Source: Bacteroidales bacterium (lineage in GTDB: Bacteria > Bacteroidota > Bacteroidia > Bacteroidales > P3). From it: a stretch of 19,666 nucleotides of DNA. The translations under genes and the position numbers were made by a program. Position 1 is the stretch's first letter; each line of letters begins with the position of its first letter. Positions 7,501 through 14,557 of the stretch are shown one piece after another. The notes below the pieces were generated by a model. That model was not told the DNA's origin. It saw only the letters and a list, made by a program, of their open reading frames with translations, and did not search any database. Where the stretch lies: the NCBI GenBank assembly GCA_017545365.1, contig JAFWOP010000119.1:1-19666 (forward strand). Reading direction: 5' to 3'.

Positions 7501-8547
7501 ATGACCCCCAAAGAACTAGGATACTACATGCCCGCCGAATGGGCAGAACACAAGGCCACATGGCTCAGCTACCCTCACAACGAGGACTCATGGCCGGGTA
7601 AGATAGAGACCATTTTCCCATCATACCACCTGTTTGTTAAAGTGCTGGCCGAAGACGAGGAAGTACATATCAACGTTGACGACCAGCGTATGGAAGACCA
7701 TGTGGCCCTAGCATTGTCATCGATAGGCACAGACATGAGCAAAGTCTTCTTCCACCAGTTCCCGACCAACGATGCGTGGTGTCGCGACCACGGCCCCGCC
7801 TTCCTGCTCAACCGCAAGGAAGCTGCCAAACGTGCCATGGTGAATTGGATCCACAACGCCTGGGGCGGCAAATACCCCTTCGAGCTGGACACACAGATAC
7901 CTGTGCATATCTACAACTGTTTGAAGAAACAGGACGAGGCATTGGAACTCTTCGAGCCAGGCATCGTCATGGAAGGCGGAAGCATCGACGTCAATGGGGT
8001 AGGGGACGTGCTCACCACCACCTCATGCCTGCTCAACCCCAATCGCAACCCCCACTTGAACCAAGAGCAGATAGAGGGCTATCTGCGCGACTATTACGGT
8101 GCGGACAACATCATCTGGCTGGGCGACGGCATCATCGGCGACGACACCGACGGCCATGTCGACGACCTCAGCCGTTTCATCGGTGAGGACACCATCATCA
8201 CCGCCGTGGAAGAAGACGCGTGGGACGAGAACTACCAAGTGCTGCAAGACAACCTCAAAGCGTTGAACCACTGCCGCCTCGCCAATGGCAAACAGCCCAC
8301 CATTGTGGAGCTGCCCATGCCCGACATGGTGTTCTACGACAACCAACGGCTGCCCGCCAGCTATGCCAACTTCTACATAGCCAACAAAAAAGTCATCTTC
8401 CCTACCTACCGCTGCCTTACCGACAACGAAGCCGCCTACATCCTCGAAGCCTGCTTCCCCGACCGGGAAATCATTGGCATCGACAGCACCGACATCGTCT
8501 GGGGCCTCGGCAGCTTCCACTGCCTCAGCCAGCAGCAGCCCAAGTGA
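7501..8547 (+). CDS. aguA: Agmatine deiminase
   Basis: A 348-residue cytoplasmic enzyme of the agmatine deiminase / Porphyromonas-type PAD family. It converts agmatine to N-carbamoylputrescine and ammonia. Visible signatures are PAEWAEHKATWLSYPHNEDSW at the start, NDAWCRDHGP (Asp91, Asp96), MEGGSIDVNG (Glu158), the DDTDGHVDD block with His219, and the nucleophile Cys341 in GSFHCLSQQQP at the extreme C-terminus. There is no signal peptide and no C-terminal extension, which argues for a metabolic agmatine deiminase rather than a secreted peptidylarginine deiminase. It partners with aguB upstream in arginine-derived putrescine synthesis. The 193-nt gap between the two genes is filled by repeats, so co-transcription is likely but not certain. 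No Shine-Dalgarno site is seen; the leader is purely repeat sequence. Confidence 0.95.
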   Translation: MTPKELGYYMPAEWAEHKATWLSYPHNEDSWPGKIETIFPSYHLFVKVLAEDEEVHINVDDQRMEDHVALALSSIGTDMSKVFFHQFPTNDAWCRDHGPAFLLNRKEAAKRAMVNWIHNAWGGKYPFELDTQIPVHIYNCLKKQDEALELFEPGIVMEGGSIDVNGVGDVLTTTSCLLNPNRNPHLNQEQIEGYLRDYYGADNIIWLGDGIIGDDTDGHVDDLSRFIGEDTIITAVEEDAWDENYQVLQDNLKALNHCRLANGKQPTIVELPMPDMVFYDNQRLPASYANFYIANKKVIFPTYRCLTDNEAAYILEACFPDREIIGIDSTDIVWGLGSFHCLSQQQPK

Positions 8548-8570
8548 CTTTCGATTACAGTAGTACAAAA

Positions 8571-8912
8571 ATGAGGCACACTACAATCATTACAGCATTA
8601 CTAATAGTAATATTGGCTGGCTGCTCACGGCCTCCTTTGGCATCCAATAAAGGAACTACCACATTCGACCTGATAAAGGGCTGTTGGGGTGTCCATCCCG
8701 AGACAGGGAACAGTATTCTGTGCATCACAGACCCCGACTCCCTCTTTTGGGTTGACCCGTCATTATGGTGCAAATATAGCATCAAAAATGACACTATCAC
8801 CATGCTGTTGGATACGTTCGTCTACTTTGAAGGACGTATAGAATATCGCAACGACTCGCTGATATTGAGAGATTCGGATTATACATTGAAATACGAACGA
8901 TATCGGGAATAG
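8571..8912 (+). CDS. Small lipoprotein, lipocalin-like, function unknown
   Basis: A 113-residue protein starting 23 nt after the aguA stop. The N-terminus MRHTTIITALLIVILAGC carries a lipobox (LAGC, Cys18), so it should be a lipoprotein of about 95 mature residues. The mature part alternates short hydrophobic strands and turns (LIKGCWG, SILCITDPDSLFWV, CKYSIKNDTITMLL, RIEYRNDSLILRDSDYTLKY). This pattern recalls the lipocalin-like small lipoproteins common in Bacteroidales, but I cannot name a family. Three non-lipobox Cys are present. A longer frame upstream is open through aguA in another phase, but the lipoprotein signal fixes this start. It may be transcribed with aguA; any functional link to polyamine metabolism is speculation. 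Confidence 0.75.
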   Translation: MRHTTIITALLIVILAGCSRPPLASNKGTTTFDLIKGCWGVHPETGNSILCITDPDSLFWVDPSLWCKYSIKNDTITMLLDTFVYFEGRIEYRNDSLILRDSDYTLKYERYRE

Positions 8913-8993
8913 ATTACTGGAAGTATGTTTCGGGTCTATCCGATGATGGAAGGGATGTGCTGTGATTCATTGAAAGCGCGTCTATCGTATTCG

Positions 8994-9446
8994 TTACCTC
9001 GGAATGTCTTCGACTGGATCCCAATGTATTAGATGGATGCAGTGCTTCTCCTTGTCGAAGAAAATAGGCAGGTTGAATGTTGTCTTGACCACCTTGACGT
9101 AGAATCTGCCAGGCTTCCATTTGGGCATCAGCCTCACTATTCGCAGAGCCTCCTCGCCACAACCGCCTCCAATGTCGCGTAGGATTTTCGGATTCTGCAC
9201 TGTGCCGTCTGTGTCGACTTCGAATTGTACATACACCCGTCCTCCAATACAGTTCTCGGCAGCTATCTGAGGATATTGCATGTTGTCTTCGATGAATTTA
9301 TGCAATGCTTTAAGGCCGCCGGGGAATTCGGCATCTTCTTCGTATTTCACGAAAAGATTGTCATAATTAATAGTGTCAATGTTCTGTGCTGAAGCAGTGG
9401 TGACGAGGGCAAGGAGTACCGTGAATATAGTGAGAATCTTCTTCAT
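8994..9446 (-). CDS. Secreted TonB C-terminal domain protein
   Basis: A 150-residue protein with signal peptide MKKILTIFTVLLALVTTASA and almost nothing else but a TonB_C-like domain (about 38-131). The motifs are AEFPGGLKALHKFIEDNMQYP, GGRVYVQFEVDTDGTV and CGEEALRIVRLMPKWKPG, then strands ending in FNLPIFF. Classical TonB has an N-terminal anchor and a proline-rich linker; both are absent. The domain should therefore be periplasmic or otherwise exported, and is unlikely to energise transport on its own. Such stand-alone domains are common in Bacteroidota and of unknown role. An ATG 21 nt upstream would add MAMFNIK ahead of the signal, which is less likely. It has its own probable promoter and converges with the small lipoprotein gene across 81 nt. 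Confidence 0.85.
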   Translation of the reverse strand: MKKILTIFTVLLALVTTASAQNIDTINYDNLFVKYEEDAEFPGGLKALHKFIEDNMQYPQIAAENCIGGRVYVQFEVDTDGTVQNPKILRDIGGGCGEEALRIVRLMPKWKPGRFYVKVVKTTFNLPIFFDKEKHCIHLIHWDPVEDIPR

Positions 9447-9471
9447 CTTGATATTAAACATTGCCACAAAG

Positions 9472-9479
9472 CAAAACTA
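9472..9479 (-). promoter_or_regulatory. Probable -7 box of the TonB_C gene
   Basis: Read on the minus strand, TAGTTTTG fits TAnnTTTG and stands 25 nt before the chosen ATG. It overlaps the edge of an AT-rich family B repeat, so the match may partly reflect repeat composition. I found no convincing -33 element. Confidence 0.4.
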
Positions 9480-9480
9480 A

Positions 9481-9526
9481 AAGGTAAAGTTAGGGATTAC
9501 ACTTTTTAGTTTTTAGTTTTTACCTT
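9481..9526. repeat. Family B AT-rich inverted repeat
   Basis: AAGGTAAA (9481-9488) pairs with TTTACCTT (9519-9526). The intervening segment contains TTTTTAGTTTTTAGTTTTTA, closely similar to the tract at 6363-6390. It lies between the stop of the YbjQ-family gene and the promoter of the TonB_C gene. It could act as a weak terminator, but there is no GC-rich stem. Confidence 0.45.
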
Positions 9527-9532
9527 TCTGTG

Positions 9533-9853
9533 TCAGCGTATGGTGACGGCGGTGCCGGAGGCGGTGACCATCAACATGCCGTTGTTGGTGCCAAGCACCT
9601 CATAGTCGATGTCCACGCCTACAACGGCGTTGGCACCCAGACGCTGGGCACGGTCTTCCAGCTCGCGCATGGCATTGGTGCGGGCCTTGTTCAGCTCCTC
9701 CTCGTATGAGCCGGAACGGCCGCCTACAATGTTGCGCACGCCTGCAAAGAAATCCTTTACAACGTTGATGCCGGTGATGACTTCACCAAATACGACGCCA
9801 TGGTATTCTGTAATCTGGCGTCCTTCTACGGTGGGGGTGGTTGTGATAATCAT
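9533..9853 (-). CDS. YbjQ/UPF0145 family protein
   Basis: A 106-residue protein covering the whole YbjQ (UPF0145, formerly DUF74) family length. Characteristic segments are [44 protein letters not shown], the [29 protein letters not shown] helix-strand, and a final strand [13 protein letters not shown]. There is no signal peptide, so it is cytoplasmic. The family forms pentameric beta barrels and is sometimes called heavy-metal-binding, but its role is not established. It starts 22 nt after the stop of the lipoprotein gene upstream, suggesting co-transcription, with no obvious functional link to it. Confidence 0.92.
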   Translation of the reverse strand: MIITTTPTVEGRQITEYHGVVFGEVITGINVVKDFFAGVRNIVGGRSGSYEEELNKARTNAMRELEDRAQRLGANAVVGVDIDYEVLGTNNGMLMVTASGTAVTIR

Positions 9854-9875
9854 GAGTATAATTAAGAATTAAAAA

Positions 9876-10685
9876 TTACAGATAGTTGATGTTGTATGCT
9901 TTGGAGCTGTTGTTGTTCAAGCCTACGGACTTGTAAATCACTTGCGGCCAGGTGTTGTAGAGTTCGTAGCCGTAGTGGCAATAGTATTCGATGCTGCCGT
10001 CGGGGTTGTAGCCTGTGACATCCATAATGTTGTTGAGGCTGAAGAAAGATGGGTGCTGAAGGAGGTCTTCTTGCTCCAAGACAGGACTCCATGCCAGCCC
10101 GCAGAAGGGGTTGTGATTGTCGTCGTAAAGGTATTCGTACCGCACTATTTCGGGATTGGTTGGAGTGGCCTTAATGAGGTTTCCCTTGTCCCATTCTAGG
10201 TTGTAGACGGTGCTGTTGCTATACCATTCTGCCGGGTTGGTTGATTCGTGGTAGAAGCTGCTATCAATCACCTTATAGGGTTGCACCTGCCCATTGTAGC
10301 GGAACATCAACGTGCGCGTCCTGCCATTTCGGATAATCTTAATTGAGGTAAGGAGTTTGTCAGCGTCATAGGTGTAAATTATGTTGCTGTCGACACTTGC
10401 CAAGCGGTTGTGGCTGTCGTAGTTGTAATGGCTTGTAATCCTGTCGGACTCATTCGATGGATCGGCATATTCCACGGCAACCAGCCGCCTCCCAATCCAT
10501 TGCGTGGCAAGGAGCGTTTTGTCTTCGCCAGAAAAGTTGGTGGACACCTCTTTGATCTGACCAGAAGGACTATAGATGCCATAGAACAGGTTAGAACAGT
10601 CGGGGATGATGCGGTCTTCTTTTTGGCATCCTGTCATCAGCAAAAGAGTGGCAGACAGGGCTAGGAACAGTGTGCGAGTATTCAT
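9876..10685 (-). CDS. YD-repeat-like lipoprotein (DUF4595-like), function unknown
   Basis: A 269-residue protein. MNTRTLFLALSATLLLMTGC gives a lipobox with Cys20. The frame is open 57 nt further upstream, but that extension (MLSSTIFLRQYRYSKK...) would bury the signal, so I start at the inner ATG. The mature protein has repeated aromatic-aspartate strands: ITSHYNYDSHNRLASVDSN, IIYTYDADKLLTSIKI, LMFRYNGQ, VYNLEWDKGNLIKA, VRYEYLYDDNHNPF and DVTGYNPDGSIEYYCHYGYE. This YD-like pattern is found in many Bacteroidales lipoproteins of unknown role, such as those annotated DUF4595. It is probably a surface or periplasmic lipoprotein. Codon use is somewhat more AT-rich than in the HtrA or agu genes. It is divergent from the TPR gene. 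Confidence 0.8.
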   Translation of the reverse strand: MNTRTLFLALSATLLLMTGCQKEDRIIPDCSNLFYGIYSPSGQIKEVSTNFSGEDKTLLATQWIGRRLVAVEYADPSNESDRITSHYNYDSHNRLASVDSNIIYTYDADKLLTSIKIIRNGRTRTLMFRYNGQVQPYKVIDSSFYHESTNPAEWYSNSTVYNLEWDKGNLIKATPTNPEIVRYEYLYDDNHNPFCGLAWSPVLEQEDLLQHPSFFSLNNIMDVTGYNPDGSIEYYCHYGYELYNTWPQVIYKSVGLNNNSSKAYNINYL

Positions 10686-10762
10686 TCTATTACATTTTTT
10701 TGAATAACGATATTGGCGCAGAAATATTGTACTCGACAACAATAATAATACGAAAATGACGT

Positions 10763-10897
10763 TTTGAATTCGTTAATGTGTTAATTCGTTAATTCGTTAG
10801 TCAAAGAATCACTCATATACACATTTGAATTCGTAAATCTTTGATGCGCCAAGGACTAACACATTAACACGTTAACGCATTAACACATTAATATAAA
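10763..10897 (-). repeat. Family A repeat upstream of the TPR gene
   Basis: This runs GAATTCGTTAAT (10766-10777), more GTTAATTC units, a TTTGAATTCGTAAAT stretch, then the inverted core GATGCGCCAAGGACTAAC (10843-10860), then ACACATTAACACGTTAACGC and further ATTAACAC units up to the ATG at 10898. The orientation is opposite to the array at 7311-7497. The remaining 10686-10762 is AT-rich, with the lipoprotein gene's unassigned promoter presumably inside it. Confidence 0.75.
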
Positions 10898-11506
10898 ATG
10901 ACAATACAAGAACTATACCAACAGGCCGTTCAAACCGCAACCCCTAGTGAAGCCATTGCTCTATACGAGCAGATTATCCAAATCGACCCGCAAAGCTCTG
11001 AGGCTTACAACAATATCGGCGAGCTATACGGCAGCCTCAACCAACTAGGAAAGGCGATGCCCTACTTCCTCAAGGCTATCGAGCTGAACCCCATGAGGGG
11101 AGTCTATTACAGCAACCTGGCATTGGTGTTTCAATGTCAAGGAAACGTTGAGGAGGCAATAGCCAACTATACGAAATCCATAGCATTAAAACCCAGCTGG
11201 TCGGCCTATAACAACCGTGCCACTTTGTATGTCTACAACAAAGAATATGATAAGGCAATCGAGGACTGCAACGCTGCATTGAAGCTACGAGGACAGGAGA
11301 GTGAAGTGTGTACCAAGGCACACCTCTATGCCACTCGTGCTGATGCCTATATGGGCAAAGGGGACTATCGCAAGGCGTTGAACGACCTCAACACAGGAAT
11401 GGCACTCAACCCTTCGGACGACATCATCGGTTTCTACGACAAATCCTTTCTCCGTTGCAATCTGAAACTCGGCATCAGTCCCTGCGAAGGCAAAGGCTGC
11501 AAATAA
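10898..11506 (+). CDS. Tetratricopeptide repeat protein
   Basis: A 202-residue protein made almost entirely of TPR helices. Five consecutive units can be read, ending in IQIDP, IELNP, IALKP, ALKL and MALNP, with the usual G/A and Y positions (for example AYNNIGELYGSLNQLGKAMPYFLKA). There is no signal peptide or membrane segment, so it is a cytoplasmic protein-protein interaction scaffold. No enzymatic domain is attached and the partner is unknown. The C-terminus (SPCEGKGCK) has a small Cys pair. The start codon directly abuts a family A repeat (TAATATAAA before ATG), with no ribosome-binding site. It is the first gene of a plus-strand run of independently repeat-led genes. Confidence 0.9.
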   Translation: MTIQELYQQAVQTATPSEAIALYEQIIQIDPQSSEAYNNIGELYGSLNQLGKAMPYFLKAIELNPMRGVYYSNLALVFQCQGNVEEAIANYTKSIALKPSWSAYNNRATLYVYNKEYDKAIEDCNAALKLRGQESEVCTKAHLYATRADAYMGKGDYRKALNDLNTGMALNPSDDIIGFYDKSFLRCNLKLGISPCEGKGCK

Positions 11507-11507
11507 A

Positions 11508-11625
11508 TAAAAGTGAAAACTAAAAATTATCCGAACATGTCAGCTATCTCGGAATTCGTTACTTCGTGACGTTGTTTGGATCGGCATAGCGAGCAAGCTC
11601 TCTCTGCTCTCACCTTGTACAACGT
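11508..11625. other. Non-coding spacer with inverted repeat ACGTTGT/ACAACGT
   Basis: After an AT-rich family B-like start (AAAAGTGAAAACTAAAAATT), ACGTTGT (11569-11575) and ACAACGT (11619-11625) enclose 43 nt. That interval contains GAGCAAGCTC and a GAGCA...TGCTC pairing. I find no frame worth calling. It joins directly to the family A repeat that begins at 11623. Confidence 0.4.
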
Positions 11626-11690
11626 TAATTCGTGAGTCATTTGACCGCGCCAAGGACTAACACATTCAAAAACACATTCACACATTCAAA
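11623..11690 (-). repeat. Family A repeat upstream of the CPBP gene
   Basis: The sequence CGTTAATTCGTGAGTCATTT / GACCGCGCCAAGGACTAAC (about 11623-11661) is the near-perfect reverse complement of 7334-7376, differing by a one-base length change. It is followed by ACACATTC units that end directly at the ATG at 11691. Confidence 0.8.
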
Positions 11691-12437
11691 ATGAATTCGA
11701 GTTTAGGAAATACAATAAAGATGTTCCTGCTTTGGTGTCTGTTATATTGCGCAGTAGCAGTTATTGGCAGTATCGTGGGAGATATCACCGCGAGCGATGA
11801 GATCATGAGTTGGACTAGATTGGCGGGATTCATTCTGCTGACCGTCGTTTATCTCGGCAAGCACTATGTTGAATTGTCGTTTGGCCGCATTGGGAAGCGT
11901 AGAGTCTGGTCTGCGGTCGGCATGGCTGTCTTGATTGCTGCTGCTTATGTGATGGTTCTAGTTTCCGTTTTTGTCTTGATTGATATTGAGCAGCTTTCCC
12001 CGAAAGAATTTGAATCGTTGAACGAAACAGCGAAGCATCTCTTCCCAGGTATAGCAGGCTTGATCAGCGGATGCATCTTTTGTCCGGTATTGGAAGAAAT
12101 TGGTTTTCGGGTCATTCTTCTGGGTGGCCTGCTTAAGTCACGATGCCGCCCATGGATTGCCATCTTAGTCACCGCCTTTATTTTTGCATTGCTTCACGGA
12201 GTTGGAGTGCATTTTATTGTTTCGTTGGTGTTCGGAATCATCCTAGGATGGCTCTACTGGCGCACAGGTAGCATCATTCTGTGCATGATTATCCACGTCG
12301 TCAACAACACCCTTTCTTTCATCGATCTCAGTGGTCAAACCAATGTGGTCTGCCTGATTATTCTTGTCGGTAGCCTCCTGTTGCTTTCGTTTTGCCTTTG
12401 GTGGTTCGCGAGAAAAATGAATTCGTTAATCAGATGA
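11691..12437 (+). CDS. CPBP family intramembrane metalloprotease (Abi)
   Basis: A 248-residue integral membrane protein with about seven hydrophobic segments. The three CPBP/Rce1-type motifs are present: EEIGFR (Glu135, Glu136, Arg140), FALLHG (His169) and HVVNN (His202, Asn206). These residues form the intramembrane metal or catalytic site in the family. Members process prenylated proteins in eukaryotes (Rce1) and act in bacteriocin self-immunity or signalling in bacteria; the substrate here is unknown. The last residues MNSLIR and the stop are encoded by family A repeat sequence (GAATTCGTTAAT). The start ATGAATTCG also resembles the repeat edge. The codon and base composition is more AT-rich than in the neighbouring thioesterase, which may indicate a different history. 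Confidence 0.92.
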   Translation: MNSSLGNTIKMFLLWCLLYCAVAVIGSIVGDITASDEIMSWTRLAGFILLTVVYLGKHYVELSFGRIGKRRVWSAVGMAVLIAAAYVMVLVSVFVLIDIEQLSPKEFESLNETAKHLFPGIAGLISGCIFCPVLEEIGFRVILLGGLLKSRCRPWIAILVTAFIFALLHGVGVHFIVSLVFGIILGWLYWRTGSIILCMIIHVVNNTLSFIDLSGQTNVVCLIILVGSLLLLSFCLWWFARKMNSLIR

Positions 12438-12529
12438 ATTCGTTAATTTGTTAATTCGTAAATTCGTTAATCATTGATGCGCCAAAGACTAACACATTCA
12501 CACATTCACACGTTAACACATTCAAAAAC
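12417..12529 (-). repeat. Family A repeat overlapping the CPBP gene end
   Basis: ATGAATTCGTTAATCAG at 12417 supplies the last CPBP codons, and a second ATGAATTCGTTAAT follows at 12434. Then come TTAATTCGTAAATTCGTTAA and the core GATGCGCCAAAGACTAAC (about 12476-12493), then ACACATTC and ACACGTTAAC units up to the next ATG at 12530. Orientation as at 10763. Confidence 0.75.
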
Positions 12530-13234
12530 ATGTATACCCTTAATTATAAAGTTACCACAAGCACCTGCGACAGCGAGGGGAGGCTGAAACTCTATTCCGC
12601 GCTACAAATGATGCAGGACTGCTCAGAGATGTGGATCGACAGCGAGCCTGAGGTGAAGGCCTACTTTGCCCGCGAGAATATGGCCCAACTGCTGGCCTCA
12701 CGGCAGGTGGAAGTACTGCGTGTGCCTAGCTTCAAGGAGGAACTGACAGTGACCACCTCGGTGTATGAGATGAAGCCTATGTTTGGCTTCCGTAACACTT
12801 TTATCTATGATGCCTTTGGCCGTCCTTGCTACCGCACATGGAGCATGGGAGCCTTCGTTGATAAGGCCACAGGCAAGCTGAAGCGCGTGGACGATGCCGT
12901 CGCCAGCACCTTGCTAATCGAGCCGCAACTAGAGATGAGCTACCGCGACCGCCGAATCATCCTGCCTAAGAGTGGGGGAGAAGCCTTCGGTCCGATAAAG
13001 GTGATGCGTGCCGACATTGACTACAACCGCCATGTCAACAATGCCAACTACATCCGCATGGCGATGGAGCTGCTGCCCGAGGAGTTTGAGGTAAAGGGAC
13101 TCCGCGTAGAATACCGCGCCGCCGCCAAACTGGGCGACGCACTGACACCAACGGTATACCGCACCTGCGACGGCTTCGTCATCGCCCTCTCCATCGGCAG
13201 TGAGGTGAGTGCCATTGTGGAATTTACAACATGA
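12530..13234 (+). CDS. Acyl-ACP thioesterase
   Basis: A 234-residue double-hotdog thioesterase of the FatA/FatB-like family (acyl-ACP thioesterase, PF01643). It releases fatty acids from acyl-carrier protein in the cytoplasm. The N-terminal hotdog (1-135) contains SALQMMQDCSEMW and the substrate-side strands QVEVLRVPSFKEELTVTT and RNTFIYDAFGRPCYRTWSMGAFVD. The C-terminal hotdog (about 150-234) contains ADIDYNRHVNNANYIRMAME, with Asp164, Asn166, His168 and Asn170 in the conserved catalytic block. The length matches Bacteroidota members. Its N-terminus directly follows a family A repeat, and no ribosome-binding site is seen. The family usually sets fatty acid chain length or lipid turnover; the specific chain length is not predictable from sequence. 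Confidence 0.93.
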   Translation: MYTLNYKVTTSTCDSEGRLKLYSALQMMQDCSEMWIDSEPEVKAYFARENMAQLLASRQVEVLRVPSFKEELTVTTSVYEMKPMFGFRNTFIYDAFGRPCYRTWSMGAFVDKATGKLKRVDDAVASTLLIEPQLEMSYRDRRIILPKSGGEAFGPIKVMRADIDYNRHVNNANYIRMAMELLPEEFEVKGLRVEYRAAAKLGDALTPTVYRTCDGFVIALSIGSEVSAIVEFTT

Positions 13235-13239
13235 ATCAA

Positions 13240-13330
13240 TGCTTGAATGAGTAAATGCTTGAGTGCTGGCGCGGTCAAATTACTCAAACAATCAAACAAT
13301 CAGGCAATCCTGTTAATCCTTGAATTACTA
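13240..13330 (+). repeat. Diverged family A repeat
   Basis: TGCTTGAATGAGTAAATGC is followed by the core CTGGCGCGGTCAAATTACTC (about 13266-13285) and then CAAACAATCAAACAATCAGG. The GGCGCGGTCAAAT core matches 7410-7421, but the flanks have drifted (ACAATCA instead of ACGAATTA). Orientation as at 7311. Confidence 0.6.
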
Positions 13331-13336
13331 ACTAAA

Positions 13337-13354
13337 GACGCACGGCTGTGCGCC
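13337..13354. repeat. Short GACGCAC...GTGCGCC palindrome
   Basis: GACGCAC pairs with GTGCGCC around GGCT, with one A-C mismatch. It resembles the widespread GACGCACGGCCGTGCGTC extragenic palindrome. It lies 26 nt before the flavin reductase ATG. Confidence 0.5.
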
Positions 13355-13379
13355 TCAGCAACAAAAAAATATTCCTTTT

Positions 13380-13946
13380 ATGAAACAACCTATCAAAGTA
13401 ACTGAATCCATCTTCCCGATGCCCGTGCTGCTCGTGGCCACTTACAACGAGGACGGCACCGTGGACGTGATGAACGCAGCCTGGGGCACTATGCTCGACC
13501 GTGAGCGCGTGGCCCTTAACCTGACCGAAACCCACAAGACCGTGGAGAACATCAAACGCAGCAAAGGCTTTGTTGTGCATATTGCCGATGCCGCCCACGT
13601 GGTGGAAGCCGACTATTTCGGCGTGGTGTCGGGCCACCAAGCGAAGGACAAGTTCGCCAACAGCGGCCTCACCGCAGTCAAATCGCAACTGGTGGATGCC
13701 CCAGTCATCAACGAGCTGCCCATCGCCTTGGAGTGCGAGTTCATCGAATACCAAAGCGACGACACCGGGCTGGGTGTCATCGGTCGTGTGTTGCAGACCT
13801 CTGTCGAGGCCGACAAGATGAAAGACGGCAAGGTGGACATAGAATCCCTCCGCGCCATCGCCTTCGACCCCTACACCCACGGCTATTACCAAGTGTCGCA
13901 GCGCGTAGGCGAAGCCTTCAAAGACGGCCTGAAGCTGAAGAAATAA
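13380..13946 (+). CDS. Flavin reductase-like FMN-binding split-barrel protein
   Basis: A 188-residue cytoplasmic protein of the flavin reductase-like family. The N-terminal region FPMPVLLVATYNEDGTVDVMNAAWGTMLDRERVALNLTETHKT matches the FMN-binding split barrel, in which the phosphate-side Thr/Ser and the AAWG loop hold the cofactor. It continues with KGFVVHIADAAHVVEADYFGVVSGH and a C-terminal SLRAIAFDPYTHGYYQVSQRVGEAFKDG segment common in Bacteroidales homologues. Family members reduce flavins with NAD(P)H or bind flavin as electron carriers; the partner here is unknown. Only 5 nt separate its stop from the next gene, so the two form an operon. The leader contains a REP-like palindrome and an A-rich tract. 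Confidence 0.92.
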   Translation: MKQPIKVTESIFPMPVLLVATYNEDGTVDVMNAAWGTMLDRERVALNLTETHKTVENIKRSKGFVVHIADAAHVVEADYFGVVSGHQAKDKFANSGLTAVKSQLVDAPVINELPIALECEFIEYQSDDTGLGVIGRVLQTSVEADKMKDGKVDIESLRAIAFDPYTHGYYQVSQRVGEAFKDGLKLKK

Positions 13947-13951
13947 CCGAC

Positions 13952-14557
13952 ATGATTGAACAGTATCTGACCAAAGCGTCGGCATTCCCCTTCAGAGAGA
14001 GTGTGCCATGGGAAACCATTGCCCATTTGAGTGAAAACCTCGGCCAAATGCTAGAAACCCTCACTGGCGAATACATCGTCAGCGAGGGTGTGGCCGTTCA
14101 CAGGACGGCAGTTGTCGGACATAATGTGACCATCAAGGCTCCCGCCATCATTTCGGAAAATTGCTTTGTGGGCTCCAATTCCTATCTGCGAGGCGGTGTC
14201 TATCTCGCCCCAGGCGCAAAGGTGGGCATCAGCTGCGAAGTAAAGACCTCCGTCATGCTGGAAGGCAGCGCGATAGCCCATTTTAACTTCATCGGCGACA
14301 GCATCATCGGACATGAGGTGAACATTGAGGCTGGTGCTATTCTCGCCAACCACTACAACGAGCGTAACGACGACACCGTGTTTGTAAATATTGAGGGCAG
14401 ACGCATCTCTACAGGAATGCACAAGTTCGGCTCGCTCGTCGGCGACGGCTGCCGCATCGGTGCCAACGCCGTCCTCTCCCCCGGCACGCTGCTGAAACCA
14501 TACACCGTTGTCAGACGACTAGAACTAATCGAACAAGACCCCGTTATGTCGAAGTAA
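13952..14557 (+). CDS. LpxA-family left-handed beta-helix acyltransferase-like protein
   Basis: A 201-residue protein. Residues about 45-185 are hexapeptide repeats of a left-handed beta-helix: VAVHRTAVVGHNVTIKAPAIISENCFVGSNSYLRGGVYLAPGAKVGISCEVKTSVMLEGSAIAHFNFIGDSIIGHEVNIEAGAI. A loop HYNERNDDTVFV and a final coil GDGCRIGANAVLSPGTLL follow. The HFNFIGDS and ANHYNER segments characterise a Bacteroidales LpxA-family transferase related to the GlmU C-terminal domain. The acyl donor and acceptor are not known, and a sugar-nucleotide acceptor is only inferred. I start at the ATG 5 nt after the flavin reductase stop; the frame is open further back only through that gene. The stop codon falls inside a 23-bp inverted repeat. 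Confidence 0.9.
   Translation: MIEQYLTKASAFPFRESVPWETIAHLSENLGQMLETLTGEYIVSEGVAVHRTAVVGHNVTIKAPAIISENCFVGSNSYLRGGVYLAPGAKVGISCEVKTSVMLEGSAIAHFNFIGDSIIGHEVNIEAGAILANHYNERNDDTVFVNIEGRRISTGMHKFGSLVGDGCRIGANAVLSPGTLLKPYTVVRRLELIEQDPVMSK

Noticed and set aside
7501..8547. Secreted peptidylarginine deiminase (citrullinating enzyme)
   Set aside because: No signal peptide or C-terminal extension, and aguB lies next to it; agmatine deiminase fits better.
9468..9532. Strong intrinsic terminator between the YbjQ-type and TonB_C genes
   Set aside because: The inverted repeat is AT-only and has a long loop; it is better described as a repeat.
13733..13951. N-terminal extension of the LpxA-like gene
   Set aside because: It overlaps the flavin reductase in another phase and has Arg/His-rich shadow composition; the ATG at 13952 fits the family start.
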